Source: Ascochyta rabiei | Lineage: Eukaryota > Ascomycota > Dothideomycetes > Pleosporales > Didymellaceae | DNA length: 64,000 nucleotides | NCBI RefSeq assembly: GCF_004011695.2 | Contig: NC_082408.1 | Span: 2,512,641-2,576,640, forward strand | Direction of reading: 5' to 3' | In this document: positions 1 through 12,986 of the stretch, in pieces | How positions within the stretch are numbered: position 1 is the stretch's first letter | How the letters are laid out: each line of letters opens with the position of its first letter | The notes under the pieces: model-generated | Seen by the model: the letters and a program-made list of their open reading frames with translations, nothing else | What the model was told of the DNA's origin: nothing | The model's database searches: none | Program-made: the position numbers and the translations under genes

Positions 1-3000
1 ATAAGCTGTATAGGAGGTCCTATTCTTAGCCTAGTATAGTTAACCTCTCTTTGCTCTGTGCTAGAGTCTAGGTCTGTGTTTTATAGGGTAGATTTTAGCT
101 GTGTTGTAGTAGTGTAGATAGGGTAGTTCTTTAGGAGCTTCCTAGCTCTAAAGGCGTACTTTCTTATTACAGTGTTTAGCCTTATTATAGGAGGGGCTAG
201 TACTGCCTCTACCTCTTAGGGAATTATAGGTAAGGTTTAGAAGGTGCCTAGGATATTCCTAAGTGCTAGGTTCTGTAGTCCTTGTAGTTGTTTTGCTATC
301 CTAGCTTATTGCTTCTAGAAGACCTGGCATCTATAGTCTGCTATGCTAGTAACACAGGCTAGGTATATTTATTAGAGAGCAGTAGGTGTAAGGCTATTAC
401 TGCTGTTTGCTAGTCTGCACATTCTGTAGAAGGCATTTCTTACTTAGCTAATCCTTGTGGCAGCATGCTCCTTAAAGGAGAGCCTGTTGTTAAAGTAGAT
501 TCCTAGCCATTTAACAGTCTTTTTTAGTGTTATAGTAGACCTGTCTAGCAGGGTAAGAGTGTAGTTTTCTGCTTTTTAGCTTAAAGTAAAGTAGATAAGT
601 TGAGTTTTTAGCGTATTAAACTGTATTGCACAGCTGTATCCTTTTCCAAATAGGCTAGCTACATCTCTTTCTAGTAGGCAGGTGTTTTTCTTTAGGCTAG
701 TAGACAATACTAGAATAGCTAGGTTGTCTAGGTAGGACAGCGAGTAGTTTGTAATTAACTAGAATAGAGGTCTAATATATATTAGGCACAGGATAGTTAA
801 GACAGGGCTTCCTTATAGGATTCTAGTGTTTATATTGCTAAATTCTTCTGTTTCTCTATTAAAGGACAGTTATAGTTGGCGTCTAGAGAGGAAGGATTAG
901 ATCTAGGCTATTAGGCTGCAGGGTAGCTTTAGTTGTTGTAGGATAGTAAGTAGTTAGCCTAGTAAGACGTGGTTAAAGGCTCCTTTAATATCTAGGAACA
1001 CTATAGTTGTTGTACGCTTTATTTTCCTTTGTTCTTACACCTAGTTTAGCAGCAGTATAGAGGCGTCTATAGCTGATTTTCGTACTCTTCTACCTAGTTA
1101 TAAAGGGTGTAGTAGGGTAGTTGTTTTAGCTAGTGTGCTAAGCCGTTTATTAACTAGTCTTTCTGTAACTTTGCCTAGGCAGCTAAGAAGAGCAATTACC
1201 CTGTAGGCTTTAGGGGCTGCATAATCTAGTTTGTTTAGCTTTTTCAGGATAACTCCTGTTGCTCTTTTCTAGATCTAAGGGTAGTATCTATAGTTAAATA
1301 GTGTAGAGAACACATAGAAGAATATGTCTGTTTCTGCTTTATATGCTGTAGCAATAATCTCCTAGTTTATTGCATCTAGTCCTGGGAAGCTACTTTAGAT
1401 TTGTAAGGAGTAGGCGTGTTCTAGCTCTTCTTTAGTAAGGGGTGGCTATTCCTAGCTACCATCTTAGTATGTCCTCTATTCTATAGGCTGAGAGGAAGGT
1501 AGTTTAGAGAAGAGAGTGTCTCTTAGCGCTGAGCACTTGCCTTAAAAGGAGTTCTCTATTCCCCTAGGGCCTTCTATAGCAGGTATGCTTTAGTTACCTA
1601 CAGTTCTAGTATAGGATAATGCCTTAAAGATTAATTTTGTATCCTCTTTTTCTAGGAATTAATTCTAGTAGTTGCGTTTTACTACTTTTACTGTTTGTAG
1701 GTAGTTGTTTCTAGTAGCTAGGTAGTCCCTTTTCTATATGTATGTAGTTGTAGGGCTAGTAGCTAGTTCTCTCTGTAGGATGCGTTGTTTGCTAAGCATG
1801 TTTGTCCTTAGTAGTTTTAGGTCTAGGTTCTACTAAGGCTTACTTCTTGCACTAGTAGAGCTTTGTAGGATTGCAGTCTTAGCTGTGTTTGTTATTGCTG
1901 TAGTAAGCTCCTTCCCTATTGCTTTAAGCTGCTTTTCTAGCTCTCTGTCCTCTCCTTAGATAAGGAGTAGAGAGGTGCTAGTAGAGTGTCTAGGGCTTGT
2001 AGTATTTAGGGCAGAGCTTTTTCTTAATTCCTTTGCTAGCTCCTTCTAAAATAGGTCCTAGTCTGCCTTCTTAGTGTTAAACCAGGGAGTAGGGTTATTT
2101 AGGAGCTGTGTTCTAGGCATAGTAATTGTAAACAGGACACCTAGGTAGTCTAAGCCTATACCTGCTAGGGTTTGCTAGTCTTCTATCTAGTTTGTAAGCC
2201 TGTGTATAGCAAAGGTAAGGTCTAGAACACTTTCCCTACTTATATTTAGACTGTAGAAGGTGCCTGTACTAGGGTTATTTAGTAGCTCTAGGTTTTACTC
2301 TTCTATCTAGGCAATAAGGCTACTAGCTTTTAGTGTTATAGTAGTTATAGTAGGGTCTTACTAAGGGTAGTAGGTATTAAAGTCCCCTAGCAGGATTAAG
2401 TTAGGCAGAGTTTAGCTATTTAGAAGCTTTCTTTCTACTGTTGTTGTTTCTTATGCGTTTTTTTAGTTGTATATATTATAGATTATAAAGTTTAACCTAG
2501 ACTGCTAGACTGTAATAGCTAGAAAGTCTAGGTTAGGGTTTAAATCTGCTGTTGGGGTAATTTGTACTGGTGTTAAACGTAGGACGTAGGCTAGAACGCG
2601 TGGCCTTATGCTATAGTCCTGTAGTAGAGGTAGGATTTGTGTAAAGGAGGGGTGGTTTACAGAGCGTGTGTCTAAGTAGTCTAAAGGCTGTTGTTAAGTA
2701 GGGGTAAGCTACAGTTCTTGTACTAAGACAAGGTCTATAGCAAGTTCTACTGCAAGTTGTAAAGCGCTCTCTATAGCTTGTGCGCTCTTATTTAGATTTA
2801 CTTGTAGAATCCTTAGGTTGTCTAGTATTCTAGATGTGTTTATGCGTTTATTATAGCCTTATAGGCTGCACACTAAATGCTATCTACTATGTGTACTTCT
2901 TTATAGTTTATACACTTAGGTATAGTATATACGCAGGCTTTACTAGTAGTGCTATATGTATTACACTTGTGTAGTGTTGTAGGGTGTTTATCTGCGCATA

Positions 3001-4850
3001 TCTTGCATATAGTGCTATTAAGGCACCTATTCTCTATGTGTCTAAATTGCTGACACTTTTAGCATTATGTAGTAGGAGGTGTAGTAACAAACTTCTCTAC
3101 TCTTATACTAGCTTCTAGAAGGTATAGTCTATTCTGTATAGCTTGTTATACTTCTTTTTCTGTTATAAACGCTACACAGACAGATCCTAGTTGTTGCTTT
3201 TGTCTCCTTTCGTAGCTTGTTAGCCAGAATAGGTTTCCTACTATTGTTAGGCCTTTGTTAAAGGTAGATTTTCTAACTTAAGCACCTCTAGGTCCTAGTT
3301 TGTTTCTAGGGTTGTAGGGATGTTGTGTAGGATTACTTTGTGCCATAGTTCTATTAGGAGGGCTTCTTTATAGGTAGTAACTAATTACTAGATTACTTAG
3401 TTTTTAAGTAGGTATTTTGCTGTAAAGGAGGGCGTTGTAGTAAGAACAATGTTGTTCTTTCTACTTAGGCTAGTAGAAGTAATTACAGGAAGGCTTACTC
3501 CTTTATCTGTAAAGGCCTTATTAAAAGCATTACGCATCTCTAGGGGGGCAAAAGAGGGTAGTTCTTGCTCTAGTGTAAGAACTAGTTAGCGTACACTTAG
3601 AGAGTTCTTAATAATAGTAGGTTGCTTCTTCTTTGTAACTGTTTGCTATGGTGTGTTTTTAGGGAGGTTAGCTAAAGCTGCAGATGCGTATAAAGTAGGC
3701 TAGGAAGAAGGTTAAACAGTAGGAGTCTTAGTAGCTAGGGGAGCTTTTTAGAGGAATTCTGCTCTTGTTTTAATTAATTTAGACACTGTTTTAAGGTTAG
3801 ATACTTAGGACGCTAGGATAGAGAGGCCTTGTTTGTTTATCCTGTTGTTTTCTGTGTAGTCTTAGAAGATTTCTAGAAGGTCTAGGAGGTTTAATTGTTC
3901 CTTGTTTAAGGTAGTTAGGGAAGAAGCCTAGATAACCATTGTCCTAGCAATAGATAGAGTTTCTTTTACTGTCTTAGTAATAGGAGCTTAGTTTATAGGC
4001 CTAGTAGCTATATTAAATTAGAAAGAGGGAAGCCTAGGTGCTGTTAGAGTAGTAGGTCTACTAGCTGGTTGTTTAGAGGGAGCAGACGGTAGAAGTACTA
4101 TTAAAGTTCTGTTAAATATGCTAGGTTAGTGTATTCCTAGGGTAGATTGCAGGTGTAGTGTAGGCGACGAGGGTATAGATAGAGGTCTTAGGATTAGTAT
4201 AGGCTAGTACATCTCTCCTAGAGGGGTTAGGGAGCTAGGGGGGCTTATTTCTATTGTCCCTGTGTTTAAAGATTAGTCTCTATTAGGTGGTGGTTCCAGT
4301 TCTATAGTCCTGGGTCCTGGGTCCTAGTCCTAGGTAGGGTTTTCCTTCTCTTTTTTAAGATAAAATGACTAAGAAATGACTAGAAGAGAGCTTGTTTTTG
4401 CACAGAAAGAGGTACCTAGTCTCTATCCGCTTTTTAGAGCTGAAAAACAAGGAAAAGGCAGTCTTAGCTCTACTATTCTTGCCTTTGTTCTATTCTTACT
4501 GGCCTAACTAGTAGACCTCTAGGAGTAGAAAGAAGGGGTTAAAAGCAGAAAGCTAAGGAAAGGCTTGTTGCTCTCTAGTAGGGATAGGATGTTTTGTTAG
4601 TTGTTGTGTTCTTTTTAGTAAGATCTTAGAAGATAAGATAAGATAAGGTTGTTGTTGTAGTGGAGGTCTGTGCTCTGCAAATCCGAAAAGTTTTGCAACA
4701 GATTAGGTTGGATAACTAGGCAGCGTGCAGCAACCAGACGCCTAGAGGCTCTAGGAAGCTTAGGATAGTATCTCCTCGCTGGGTTAAGATAGATTCTGAT
4801 GTTTTTTCGGTGTGCAGGGCCCTGTGTCGAAATTTGGCTTTGTCGTAAAG
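1..4850 (-). mobile_element. LINE copy A (Tad1/I-like non-LTR retrotransposon), cut by window start
   Basis: This copy aligns end to end with LINE copy B (27,583-33,692), starting inside ORF2 and running to the same 5' end. Read on the minus strand it holds, from high to low coordinates, a 5' UTR (about 4,860-4,280), ORF1 with CCHC-type knuckle remnants near 3,000, an apurinic-like endonuclease region near 2,400, and reverse transcriptase. The catalytic reverse transcriptase motif at 723-737 reads Y-L-D-N, where copy B reads Y-L-D-D, a G-to-A loss. The coding body is full of TAG/TAA codons and TpA, as RIP produces. The element is inserted in the gag region of the minus-strand gypsy element that follows it. 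The 3' end lies outside the window. Confidence 0.88.
4379..4771 (-). repeat. LINE 5' UTR segment identical to 33,222-33,614
   Basis: These 393 bases match the 5' UTR of LINE copy B without a mismatch by eye. The adjoining ORF1 sequence differs between the copies by many transitions. The segment keeps many CpA dinucleotides, so it looks untouched by RIP although it is part of a repeated element. It contains a short run of GATAA units near 4,630. It is probably the internal promoter and leader of the LINE; that role is inferred from position only. Confidence 0.85.
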
Positions 4851-6239
4851 GTGTAATCTTTTGCTGCTTGTTGTTAGAGTAGTACTCTGTTTCTTTGCCT
4901 GTCTGGGCGACCTAGTAGGGTGTTGCTACACAAATTAGAGGTACAATACAGTCGTTACTGTCCTCTAGACTAGACTCTAGATCTTCTAGCAGTTGTCCTA
5001 TGTTATTAGTAAGAATGTCCTATTTACTAGCATCTGTATTATTATAATTACAGGTAAGTACATTTAACTAGCAGTAAGCCTTGTTTATCTAGCAGTTCCT
5101 AGTAAAGTAGCCTAGTTTGCTACAGTTATAGTAGTCTCTGCTGCATCTGTGTTATTTACCCCCCTTAGGCTTCTTGTTCCATCACTTTAGTGGTCTCTTA
5201 TTAAGGTTTAAGAGGTCCATTACTATAGGTCTATAGTATCTACTCTGCGTGTTACTATAGATGTAACAACTAGTATTTAGCTAAATATAACCTCCTTACT
5301 AACCTTAATTTAAGTTGTTGCGCTACTAGTTCCTTAGTAGTAGCCTATTAGTAGCAATAACAGTAATACAGGCTCTAGGGTTATCTTAAAGTTCTTACTA
5401 AAGTTTATAGAGTTGTACGTTAATATTAATAGCAGTATTAATAAGCTTATTAATGGTTTCTGTGCTTACGCTGGTGCGTATAAGTATTTCCTAAACCTTA
5501 GGCTTTAATCTTTATTAAAACAAAGTAATTAGGGTAGTGTTGTCCTAGTTAGTGTTAACAGCAAGCTGCTGAAACTCCGCATTAGAGTTAGTAGCTAACT
5601 TGTCCTGTCTAATCTTCTAAATATTGCGTTAAGTAATGTGTAGTTTATTAGAGACTCTAAAGATTAGCGTAATCATTTCTTTAAATAGGTTAAAGTCTTT
5701 TATCTATTTATCTACGCTGTCTAGGGCCTTACTAGCTTAGTACTGCTGCATAAAGGGCTTAATCTAGGTAAATGCTTTGCTACGCATGTAGCTAGCTGCA
5801 AGGACTACTTATTTAGCCTTAGGAACCTTCTTACCTTAAAAGGTAAAGAAGAGGTCCTACTACATAAGCTAGTTATTAAGCTTACTACAATCTCTGTAGT
5901 AAAGGTTAGGCTTATTAACGTTTATAGTGCTAGTAGTAACAGTTACATCTATAGTAATGTTGCTAGACGTAGAGTTACTAGGGGTAGCACAGGATCTAAT
6001 AGTACTTATCTTAGGGGTGTTTTAAATGTTAAAGTTATACTTTAGTTAAAGACTGTAAGTACTAATTCTATTAGTTCTTAGGGATAAGTACTAGTGGATT
6101 AGTAAGGGTTATTAACTAAGCAAAGCTTGTAAAGATAGGGTGCACTAAATAGTACAGAGTAGACTGTCTAGTTTAAGCACAGGTTAAGATTCTAAAGACA
6201 AATTTAATTAATAAGGTTAAACACAAACTATAAGGGTTG
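4851..6239 (-). pseudogene. Ty3/gypsy element G2: gag remnant
   Basis: The reverse complement of this stretch matches the gag region of the plus-strand gypsy element G1 (18,885-20,265) along its whole length, including the leader just inside the LTR. The gag knuckle region falls around 5,120-5,180. Stops are frequent and of TAG/TAA type. LINE copy A is inserted at about 4,850 and cuts the element before pol. The protein would have been the nucleocapsid/capsid precursor that packages retrotransposon RNA. It cannot be expressed in its present state. Confidence 0.8.
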
Positions 6240-6481
6240 TGTTCCTACTAGCTATATACTAAGGAGATACAATACTTATTAATAAGTAACTAGAGTTAGT
6301 CTAATAAAATGTATAAGGGTGCTTATAGATAAGTATATTATTCTATACTTGTTAACAAACAGTTACTTAACAACCCTTTCTGTCCTGTCCTTCTCTACTG
6401 TTCGTTCCTTTAGGGCGGAGTTAGGGGTCTTGATTGGCTGGTACTTATGTTTGTGCTGTGCCCTAGCACAGGATCGTAACA
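6240..6481 (-). mobile_element. Gypsy G2 5' LTR (242 bp)
   Basis: On the minus strand the LTR begins TGTTAC at 6,481 and ends GGAACA at 6,240. It is the same family as the G1 5' LTR at 18,585-18,884. It is 58 bp shorter because it has one copy of a 29-bp palindrome-bearing unit where G1 has three. The conserved GC-richer core (6,385-6,480) still keeps many CpA sites, so the LTR is less mutated than the gag beside it. The open frames seen here are LTR sequence, not genes. Confidence 0.85.
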
Positions 6482-8030
6482 AGGATATAAGGGACCTTAA
6501 AAGAGAAAAATTAAGAGAGAACAGTTACATAGAGCTAACAACAGACCTACACAACATAGAAAACTCTCTATTACTAAAACAGAGCTAAGCACCGTTAAAA
6601 TCGGATAAAATAACCGAAGAAAAGACAATATAGCTAAGGAGAAGTGCATCTTACTTATAAGGCTAGAAGATAAGGTGTAAGTAATTAAAGAATGTTACAA
6701 TAATCTAATTTTAGGAAGCTTTAGAGCACAAAGGACCTTAGAGAAGAATAAGCGCAGATATACCTAGAAGGGCATTACTAAGGATATATCTAACTACTGC
6801 CACAACTACTTAGTATGTAGGAGATTAGATACTGCCTAACACAAACTGTACAGGTTATTACAACCTTTACTAGTGCTTAGCTAACTTTAGGAGGACGTAA
6901 CAATAGATTTTATTACTAGATTACCCCCTAGTAAGGTGGCTAGGTTAGTGTATAACTCTATACTAGTAGTAGTGTGTAAATTAATAAAGATGTTACACTA
7001 CATACTAGCTAGGGCTAATTAGAATAGAAAAGATCTAGTATATACCTAGATTAGAGAAATTATCTAACTATACAGCGCCCTTGCACAAATTATCTTAGAT
7101 TAGGGGCTGTTAATAAACTTAAAGACGTAGGAAACCTTTAACTACTATTTAAATTTAAGAAGAGTCTTGATGTTAGCCTATTATCCTTAACAGATAGCTA
7201 AATAGAAAGGCAAAATTAGACTCTTAAACAGTACTTAGGTTGCTACTACACTCTAGAATAAGACAATTAGGCCCTATAGGTTTTAATTGCGGAATTTGCG
7301 TATAACAATAGTATTTACGCATCTATAAATATAACACCCTTCTAAGCCTGTTACAGTATAGATCTAAGGGGCAAAGATTAGCCTACTTTAGCATTAAAAC
7401 GTAGAGAATCTCCCCTTGCAAAGGAATTAGCTGCTAGAGTTATTTCCTTACAGGCTACCTGTAAAGCAAATATAGAAAAGTTAAACAAGTAACTAAGGAA
7501 ACACTTAGATAAGAAACAACTACTAGCACCCTTTAAAGTAGGCGATAAAGTACTAGTCTCTAGTAAGACCATTAGGACAGTACGCCTAACAAAGAAGCTA
7601 GACTAGAAATACCTAGGACCTAGGACTATTATAGCCTAGATTGGCCCTAGTGTATACAGAGTAGACCTGCTAGGAACAAAAGAGATCTACCTAGTATTCT
7701 ACGCGTTACTGCTAGACCTATATATACTAATAAGTTAACTTCTAACTATATAGGAATAAATACAAGAAACTATAGTTAAGAGGGAGGAGAAGGTGTAGGA
7801 TATAAAGAAAGTCCTTAATAGAAGGTAACTAGCTAATAGACAGTAGGATTACCTTATTAAGTAGGACAGATTCCCTAACTTAGAAAATTCCTAGGAAATT
7901 AGCGCGAATCTTTCTAAGGAAGCGCTTAAACAATACTAGAAAATAATAAAGTAACTGCTTAGACTGCGTAATAGGACGTTAAGGTTAAACCCTAAAAAAG
8001 GGGGGGACTAAAAAAGCTAAATACCTCTAC
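6482..8030 (+). pseudogene. Ty3/gypsy element G3: integrase and chromodomain remnant
   Basis: Read in the plus direction this encodes the second half of a gypsy pol protein. A zinc-binding integrase N-terminus lies at about 6,730-6,830, with the paired C-x-x-C ending in C-R-R. The DDE core covers about 6,890-7,330. A GPY/F-type C-terminal module lies at 7,540-7,740, with recognisable K-Y-L-G-P and V-Y-R-V-D-L. A weak chromodomain-like tail follows to about 7,980. A purine tract near 7,995-8,010 may be the polypurine tract. The 5' part is missing where the G2 LTR was inserted. Many in-frame TAG/TAA stops show it is dead. It belongs to a different gypsy lineage from G1/G2. Confidence 0.8.
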
Positions 8031-9884
8031 TTAATTATAATTTTTCCCTACAGGGGTTTTTTAATTAATAAGTATTTAATAGTTTACGCTAAGGGAAAAC
8101 ATAACCCTACCTTACCCTAAGAAATATAGACTAGCTAAAGCAGATATCTTTTAGCCTATTATAGCTATTTCTAATATAAGGAAATAAAGAAAGTTATATG
8201 CTATATTATATAGCTATAATTATAAGTAAATATAGAAGAATAAGTATAGAAGAACTTCTTCCTAGTATTATTTAGACTATCTAAGAGTGTAATGCACCTA
8301 ATTGCTATATTAGCCTAAGACGGTCTACTAACTACAAACTTAGGAATTATTAATATAAACCTTCTATTATAGGGAATATCTACTAACTAAGACTGCTACT
8401 ATAGGCATAAGTGGAAGTATTGCAACTACAAGGCTTCTTAGCAGCAGCAGCAGCAGCGGCAGCATTGGCTGCGGCCTGCTCAGCAGCCTCCTGCTCCTCC
8501 TACTCCTCCTAGAGCTAACTAAGGGTCTTTCTAGTACCTGCAATCTGGTACTTTAACTATAAAAGAAGTTAGATATTATTAAAACAGGTTAAAATGTGCT
8601 ATAATACCTTCTTGTAGGGGGTAATAGGAGCGTCTAGATTAGTCTTGCTACTACTCTCCTCTAACATCTTCTTTTGCTTTATCTTAGCCTTAACAGCGCT
8701 AGCCTTAGATTAATCTTGCTTCTTAATGTAAATGCTAGATAAGGTTAACTTATGTGCGTAAGTGTTACTATTATAGAGTGTAAGTAGGTCTTCCTGCAGT
8801 AAATAGTTCCTATAAAGGTTAGATTATGCTATAATAAGCTAAAAAGAGACAGAATGTACTCTTAAATTATACCTAGTAACAAGCTAGCCTAGGTAATAAT
8901 AGACTTGCCTAATATAGTCTTCTTATTAATAGATATAGGTATAGTAGTAGCAAGTGTTATAGGGGTAGTCTTAACGCTAGCTACATTAATAATAGCAGTA
9001 TAAGCAGTAGTAACTACGTAACAACTAGAGCAAAGGCGCGCTATATTGCTAGAAATCCTTAAATAGCTGTTAGTATACCTATTAGGGCCCTAAATATGTT
9101 AAAAGATGCTAAAATAAGCTAAAAGGAGATAAAACACGTACTAATAGGCAATTCTTATTACTATTATAACATTCTCTGTAGTAGTAGGCCTAGGCGTCCC
9201 TATAACGGAGGCTACCCTACAAAGCTAGGATAGTAGAGAACTAACAGTCCCTATTAACATTACTATTAGTGATATAGTAGAGGCACAGCATACAGCACTG
9301 CTTAGCAGTCCTACTATTTACAGAAATGTTAATCTTGCAGTAAGTAGGCATAGACATAACAGCTATAGCAAATAGTAGTTAGTAACAGTTAGTAACAGTT
9401 AGTAGTGGGCGGTAGCAGTTAGGAACAGTCTAAAGAGGTTACTAGGGCGTATTATATAGTGCTATCTGCTAAAACGTGTTAGAACGTACTAGAAAGACCT
9501 AGAAAATCCCTTAGCTATCTTTATAAAAGTGCTAGACAGAGTAGGTTAGTACTTACTAAAATAAAGTGGGATATAGTAGTGACTAATAAAACTGGGGGTA
9601 TAGATAGCTTATATGCTGCCAGCCTCCTAGTTAGAGCTTTAGCCGCGCAAACAGCTGCCTAGACCCTAGAGGTAAAGTAAGAGGTAAGAGAGGATTTCTG
9701 TTTAACTTTTACTAGGTAAAGGTAGAATTAGTATTAAGCCCTATCTAACCTTATAAGGCGTTATAAACGCCTAAACTTAGTTAGAATTAGCTATAACAGG
9801 ACAGACAGAGTAAACACGTCTAAAGCTAGGCTAAATTAATACAGTATTGCTAATTATACTACTGTTTAAGCCAAACAATCTAGA
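8031..9884. other. AT-rich RIP-mutated stretch, no gene recognised
   Basis: TpA-rich sequence with no open frame of interest. On the minus strand about 8,440-8,760 reads as a broken Gln/Glu/Ala-rich, probably coiled-coil segment interrupted by stops. A similar antisense Glu-rich remnant follows the other gypsy pol at 26,700. Both may be antisense or accessory frames of gypsy 3' regions; this is weak inference. Short tandem units based on TTAGTAACAG occur at 9,370-9,400. Confidence 0.4.
8440..8466. repeat. (GCA)n trinucleotide repeat
   Basis: About eight near-perfect AGC/GCA triplets, followed by more interrupted Ala/Gln-type triplets to about 8,515. It keeps CpA dinucleotides in otherwise CpA-poor sequence, which is odd for a RIP-treated region. 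Confidence 0.8.
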
Positions 9885-10045
9885 GAAGGGAGGCATTGTT
9901 AGGCGCTAGGCCTAGGGGTACCTCTGCTAGTCTTAGCGAGCTACTATAGGGCTAGTCAGCCCAGACTATATAAAGGTGTTAGAGGTTATCGCTAATACTC
10001 TAGTGATTAGTCTTGTTACTACATACTACGTACCTTAATACACCT
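9885..10045 (+). mobile_element. Possible LTR fragment
   Basis: A purine-rich run (AGAGAAGGGAGGCA, about 9,882-9,895) is followed directly by TGTTAGGCGC, which is the arrangement of a polypurine tract before a 3' LTR. A TATATAAAGG-like box lies at about 9,970. The right end merges into the truncated copia element near 10,045 and no second copy of this LTR is in the window, so the call rests on structure only. Confidence 0.35.
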
Positions 10046-12818
10046 ACTATCCTCTTTAACCCTATCCTCCCTCGTAATCGTTTTGTACATCCCTTCTACT
10101 AAGTATCTAATCTATACCTTTAGGTCTAGTCTTTATAGCCTTAATTTTCTTTAATAGGTATTATTAGTTATAGTAAATGCTTTGTATCTGTATGCTCTTA
10201 GGTAAGCCTAGCTTAGTTTTTAAGGTCTAGTAACTATGCTATTTATAGCAGCTGCACGCTTAAAGAATATTTTATACAGTAATCTCTACTTATTTAGATA
10301 ATTTAGTGTCTAATTGTACAGGTATACTACTGCTCTAGTAATTTCTAGCCAGAGTTCCTATAGTAGATTTGCGTCTAGTTAAATTGCACGTACCTTCTCT
10401 TTTATTACACCCCCTCAGCGTTTAGCTTCTCTATTTTAAGCTTGTGTGTCTAGAGTAGAAGGCTTAATTCTTATTAAGATGGACCTGTGTTATCTCTTAA
10501 CCTTTTATTTAACTATAATAATTTTATTATTTATCTTAATTACCTTAACTATAATATTATATTGTTTCTTTAAAAATTAGATAAAGATTCTAAGTAAACA
10601 GATAATAGATCTTATAGGCCTGTTGTCCTTAAAGTAGAAGTCCTACACGTACTAAGAGTGTTAGCAGGTAAAAAGTGTTTAACTCCTTTTCTTCTTAAAG
10701 CTTCCTACTTTATATTTATAGAAGTCTATAGCTATTTATTTACTAAGGCCTTTGTTATTTAATTATAGGGTTCTTTATATTTAATATATTAACTTAGATT
10801 ATCTGCATACGTTATATTATACTATTATAATACCTATAATTTTTACCCCCTTAGATTAATACATAAGGTGCTTAATTGTAGATAGTTCTATATATCTAAG
10901 CCTATTATGCTACATTATAGCTGTTACTCTTTATAGTAATCTTCTATTATAATTTATATGCGTATAGAGTGCTACTATAGCTATATTTGGTTGTTAAATA
11001 ACCTACTATCTAGAGCTTTCTGTTAGGATAGCTATAATGTTGCTGTTTCTTTAACATAGCGTTGTTAGATCTTCTTAGTTATCCTACTATATTCCTTGTC
11101 TTTAGAGTAGCCTAAATAATATTAGGTTGCAGAGGAAATCTAGGCACTATGCAATATTGTCTAAGCATAGTACTTGTTTCCCTTAAGATCCCTCTACTAT
11201 TATATTAACAGTACTATATCCCTATATCTAGACCTTAGAGTTCCTAGTCTAGATATAGTCTCCTATTGCTGGCTAGCATACGTCTCTAAGTCTTAAGAGG
11301 TTATTATAGATATGCGTAGTTAAGCCAGAATCTAGAAGAAATACCTTCTTTAATAGATATCCTTAATTATTTACTCTATATAACTTACTGCTTTTATACT
11401 ATCTTTATTAACCTAAGCAATTTCTTAGCCCTCTAATTACTTAATAATCTTGTCTAGTGTTTAAGACATCTTAATGTGTGGTGTTATTAATTAAGAGTTT
11501 ATTATTACTAGGCAGGGTTGCTTTAAACTAGTATTTAGTTTGTTTACTGTTCTTTATAAGTCTAGCATATATTAAAGTTTATACTGTACTAGCTTTATAA
11601 TATTTTAATTTAGTTTAAACTACTTAGAGTTTCTAAACTATTATTAACGTAGTAACAGTTACTAATATTACAGCGCTGTTTGTAAGCTAGACATATGTCT
11701 ACAGCTTCTACTACATTCCTTCTTTAGAATTACTTAGACTTATTGCTAGACATATTTATTTTACGCTTTAATTACCTTTAGTGTAGGGCTGCAGATAGCG
11801 CTCTAATTTACACACTTAAGGCATCCCTCTGTATATTTAAATTAGACTTATTGCTTACTGCAAAGGCTCTACTATCTATTATAAAGGCACTTTTTATTCT
11901 ATCTTATATTAGAAAGGCTAGGCTTATATACTTATAAACGAGTTTTATTATCTATCTTCTTTCTATATTACTTAAGTTGCTTCCTATACTAGTAAATGTT
12001 ACTATCTATACTAGAGTAATTCTTAAGACTGCTTTTAGGAAGTTATCTATAACTAGATTGCTCTATATTATGTCCCTTATTTTAAGGGCTTTTATATAAG
12101 CTAAAGCTAGGTTATATTTACTAAGCTATAGTTCCTAATTTTATAGAACTCTTATAGGCTTTAGTGCTTTATAGTACCTTTCTTATACCCTTCTAATCTT
12201 ATTATTAAGATCTACTCCTACTACTACCTAGACATTTATAATCTAGGTCTATAGGGTACTGTGTTTATTAAAGCAGCTTACTTATAGATAAGGGCTAACT
12301 ATAGTATTTAAGTATTTAAATATTATAGCTATATATTTCTTTTAATCTTAGTAATTTTACTTATATATTTTATCTAAGTTAAAAATTATTTAAAATTCTT
12401 ATGTATTGCTGTTATATACTTCCTTTTCTTCTACTAAGAGTACTAAGTATTATTATAGGGTATTAGTTGTTACTATTAAGGTATATATAGGGTTAATTAA
12501 TTTTTATCTAGTTATATGTGTATTACCTCTTATAGTTTATATTAAGAAGGATACCTAAGTGCTCCTTAGAGCAGAGGCTGGTTTATATTCTAAGATAAGT
12601 AGAGGTTATAGTTTAATAGGCTTTACACGTAGTCAAGTGTTACCTTCTAGGTCTATAATGTCCTAGATTTATAGAGCTTTGCATTGCATCTTAAGTTAGC
12701 TATACTAGGGGATCTATTTACTTAAGTTAGTAAGAATAACTATTACCTCCCTCTAGTTCTAAATTTTGTTATTTTACTTGTTATTAGCGCTTATTGTAGC
12801 AGCAGTAATACTCTAAAT
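10046..12818 (-). pseudogene. Ty1/copia element C1: gag, protease and integrase remnant
   Basis: The minus strand reads as the first half of a copia polyprotein. Directly inside the 5' LTR is a gag region (about 12,780-11,450). The protease active site D-S-G, followed by T-T-H-I, is at about 11,330. A GAG-pre-integrase region spans about 11,250-10,900, and an integrase C-terminal half is recognisable at about 10,400-10,080. Reverse transcriptase and RNase H are missing because the element is truncated near 10,046. Numerous TAG/TAA stops and extreme AT content show heavy RIP. The protein would have carried out retrotransposon packaging, maturation and integration. Confidence 0.8.
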
Positions 12819-12986
12819 TGTTAGATTAGATGGTAATAGTAATAAGTTAATAATAATAGATTAATGTTCTGTTGTTGTTCTATTTAAGGGTGATTTTTGT
12901 CTTATCTAGGTTCTGGTGGGGGCATCTACACAGTTTCTTAGCAGGTATATCGCCTAACCCATTTCTCTAATACCTTTCATTTAACA
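12819..12986 (-). mobile_element. Copia C1 5' LTR (168 bp)
   Basis: The LTR runs from TGTTAG (12,819, plus strand) to TTTAACA (12,986). A second LTR of exactly the same length and clearly the same family lies at 49,310-49,477 beside a copia RNase H. Here the copia internal region lies on the low-coordinate side, so this is the 5' LTR of a minus-strand element. It interrupts pogo element P1. Confidence 0.85.

Noticed and set aside
6319..6588. 89-codon frame resembling one at 18,556-18,750
   Set aside because: The similarity is that of the gypsy LTR; the two frames are on opposite strands relative to their elements only because the LTRs are inverted.
7378..7572. Minus-strand 64-codon frame
   Set aside because: It lies antisense to the gypsy G3 integrase C-terminus.
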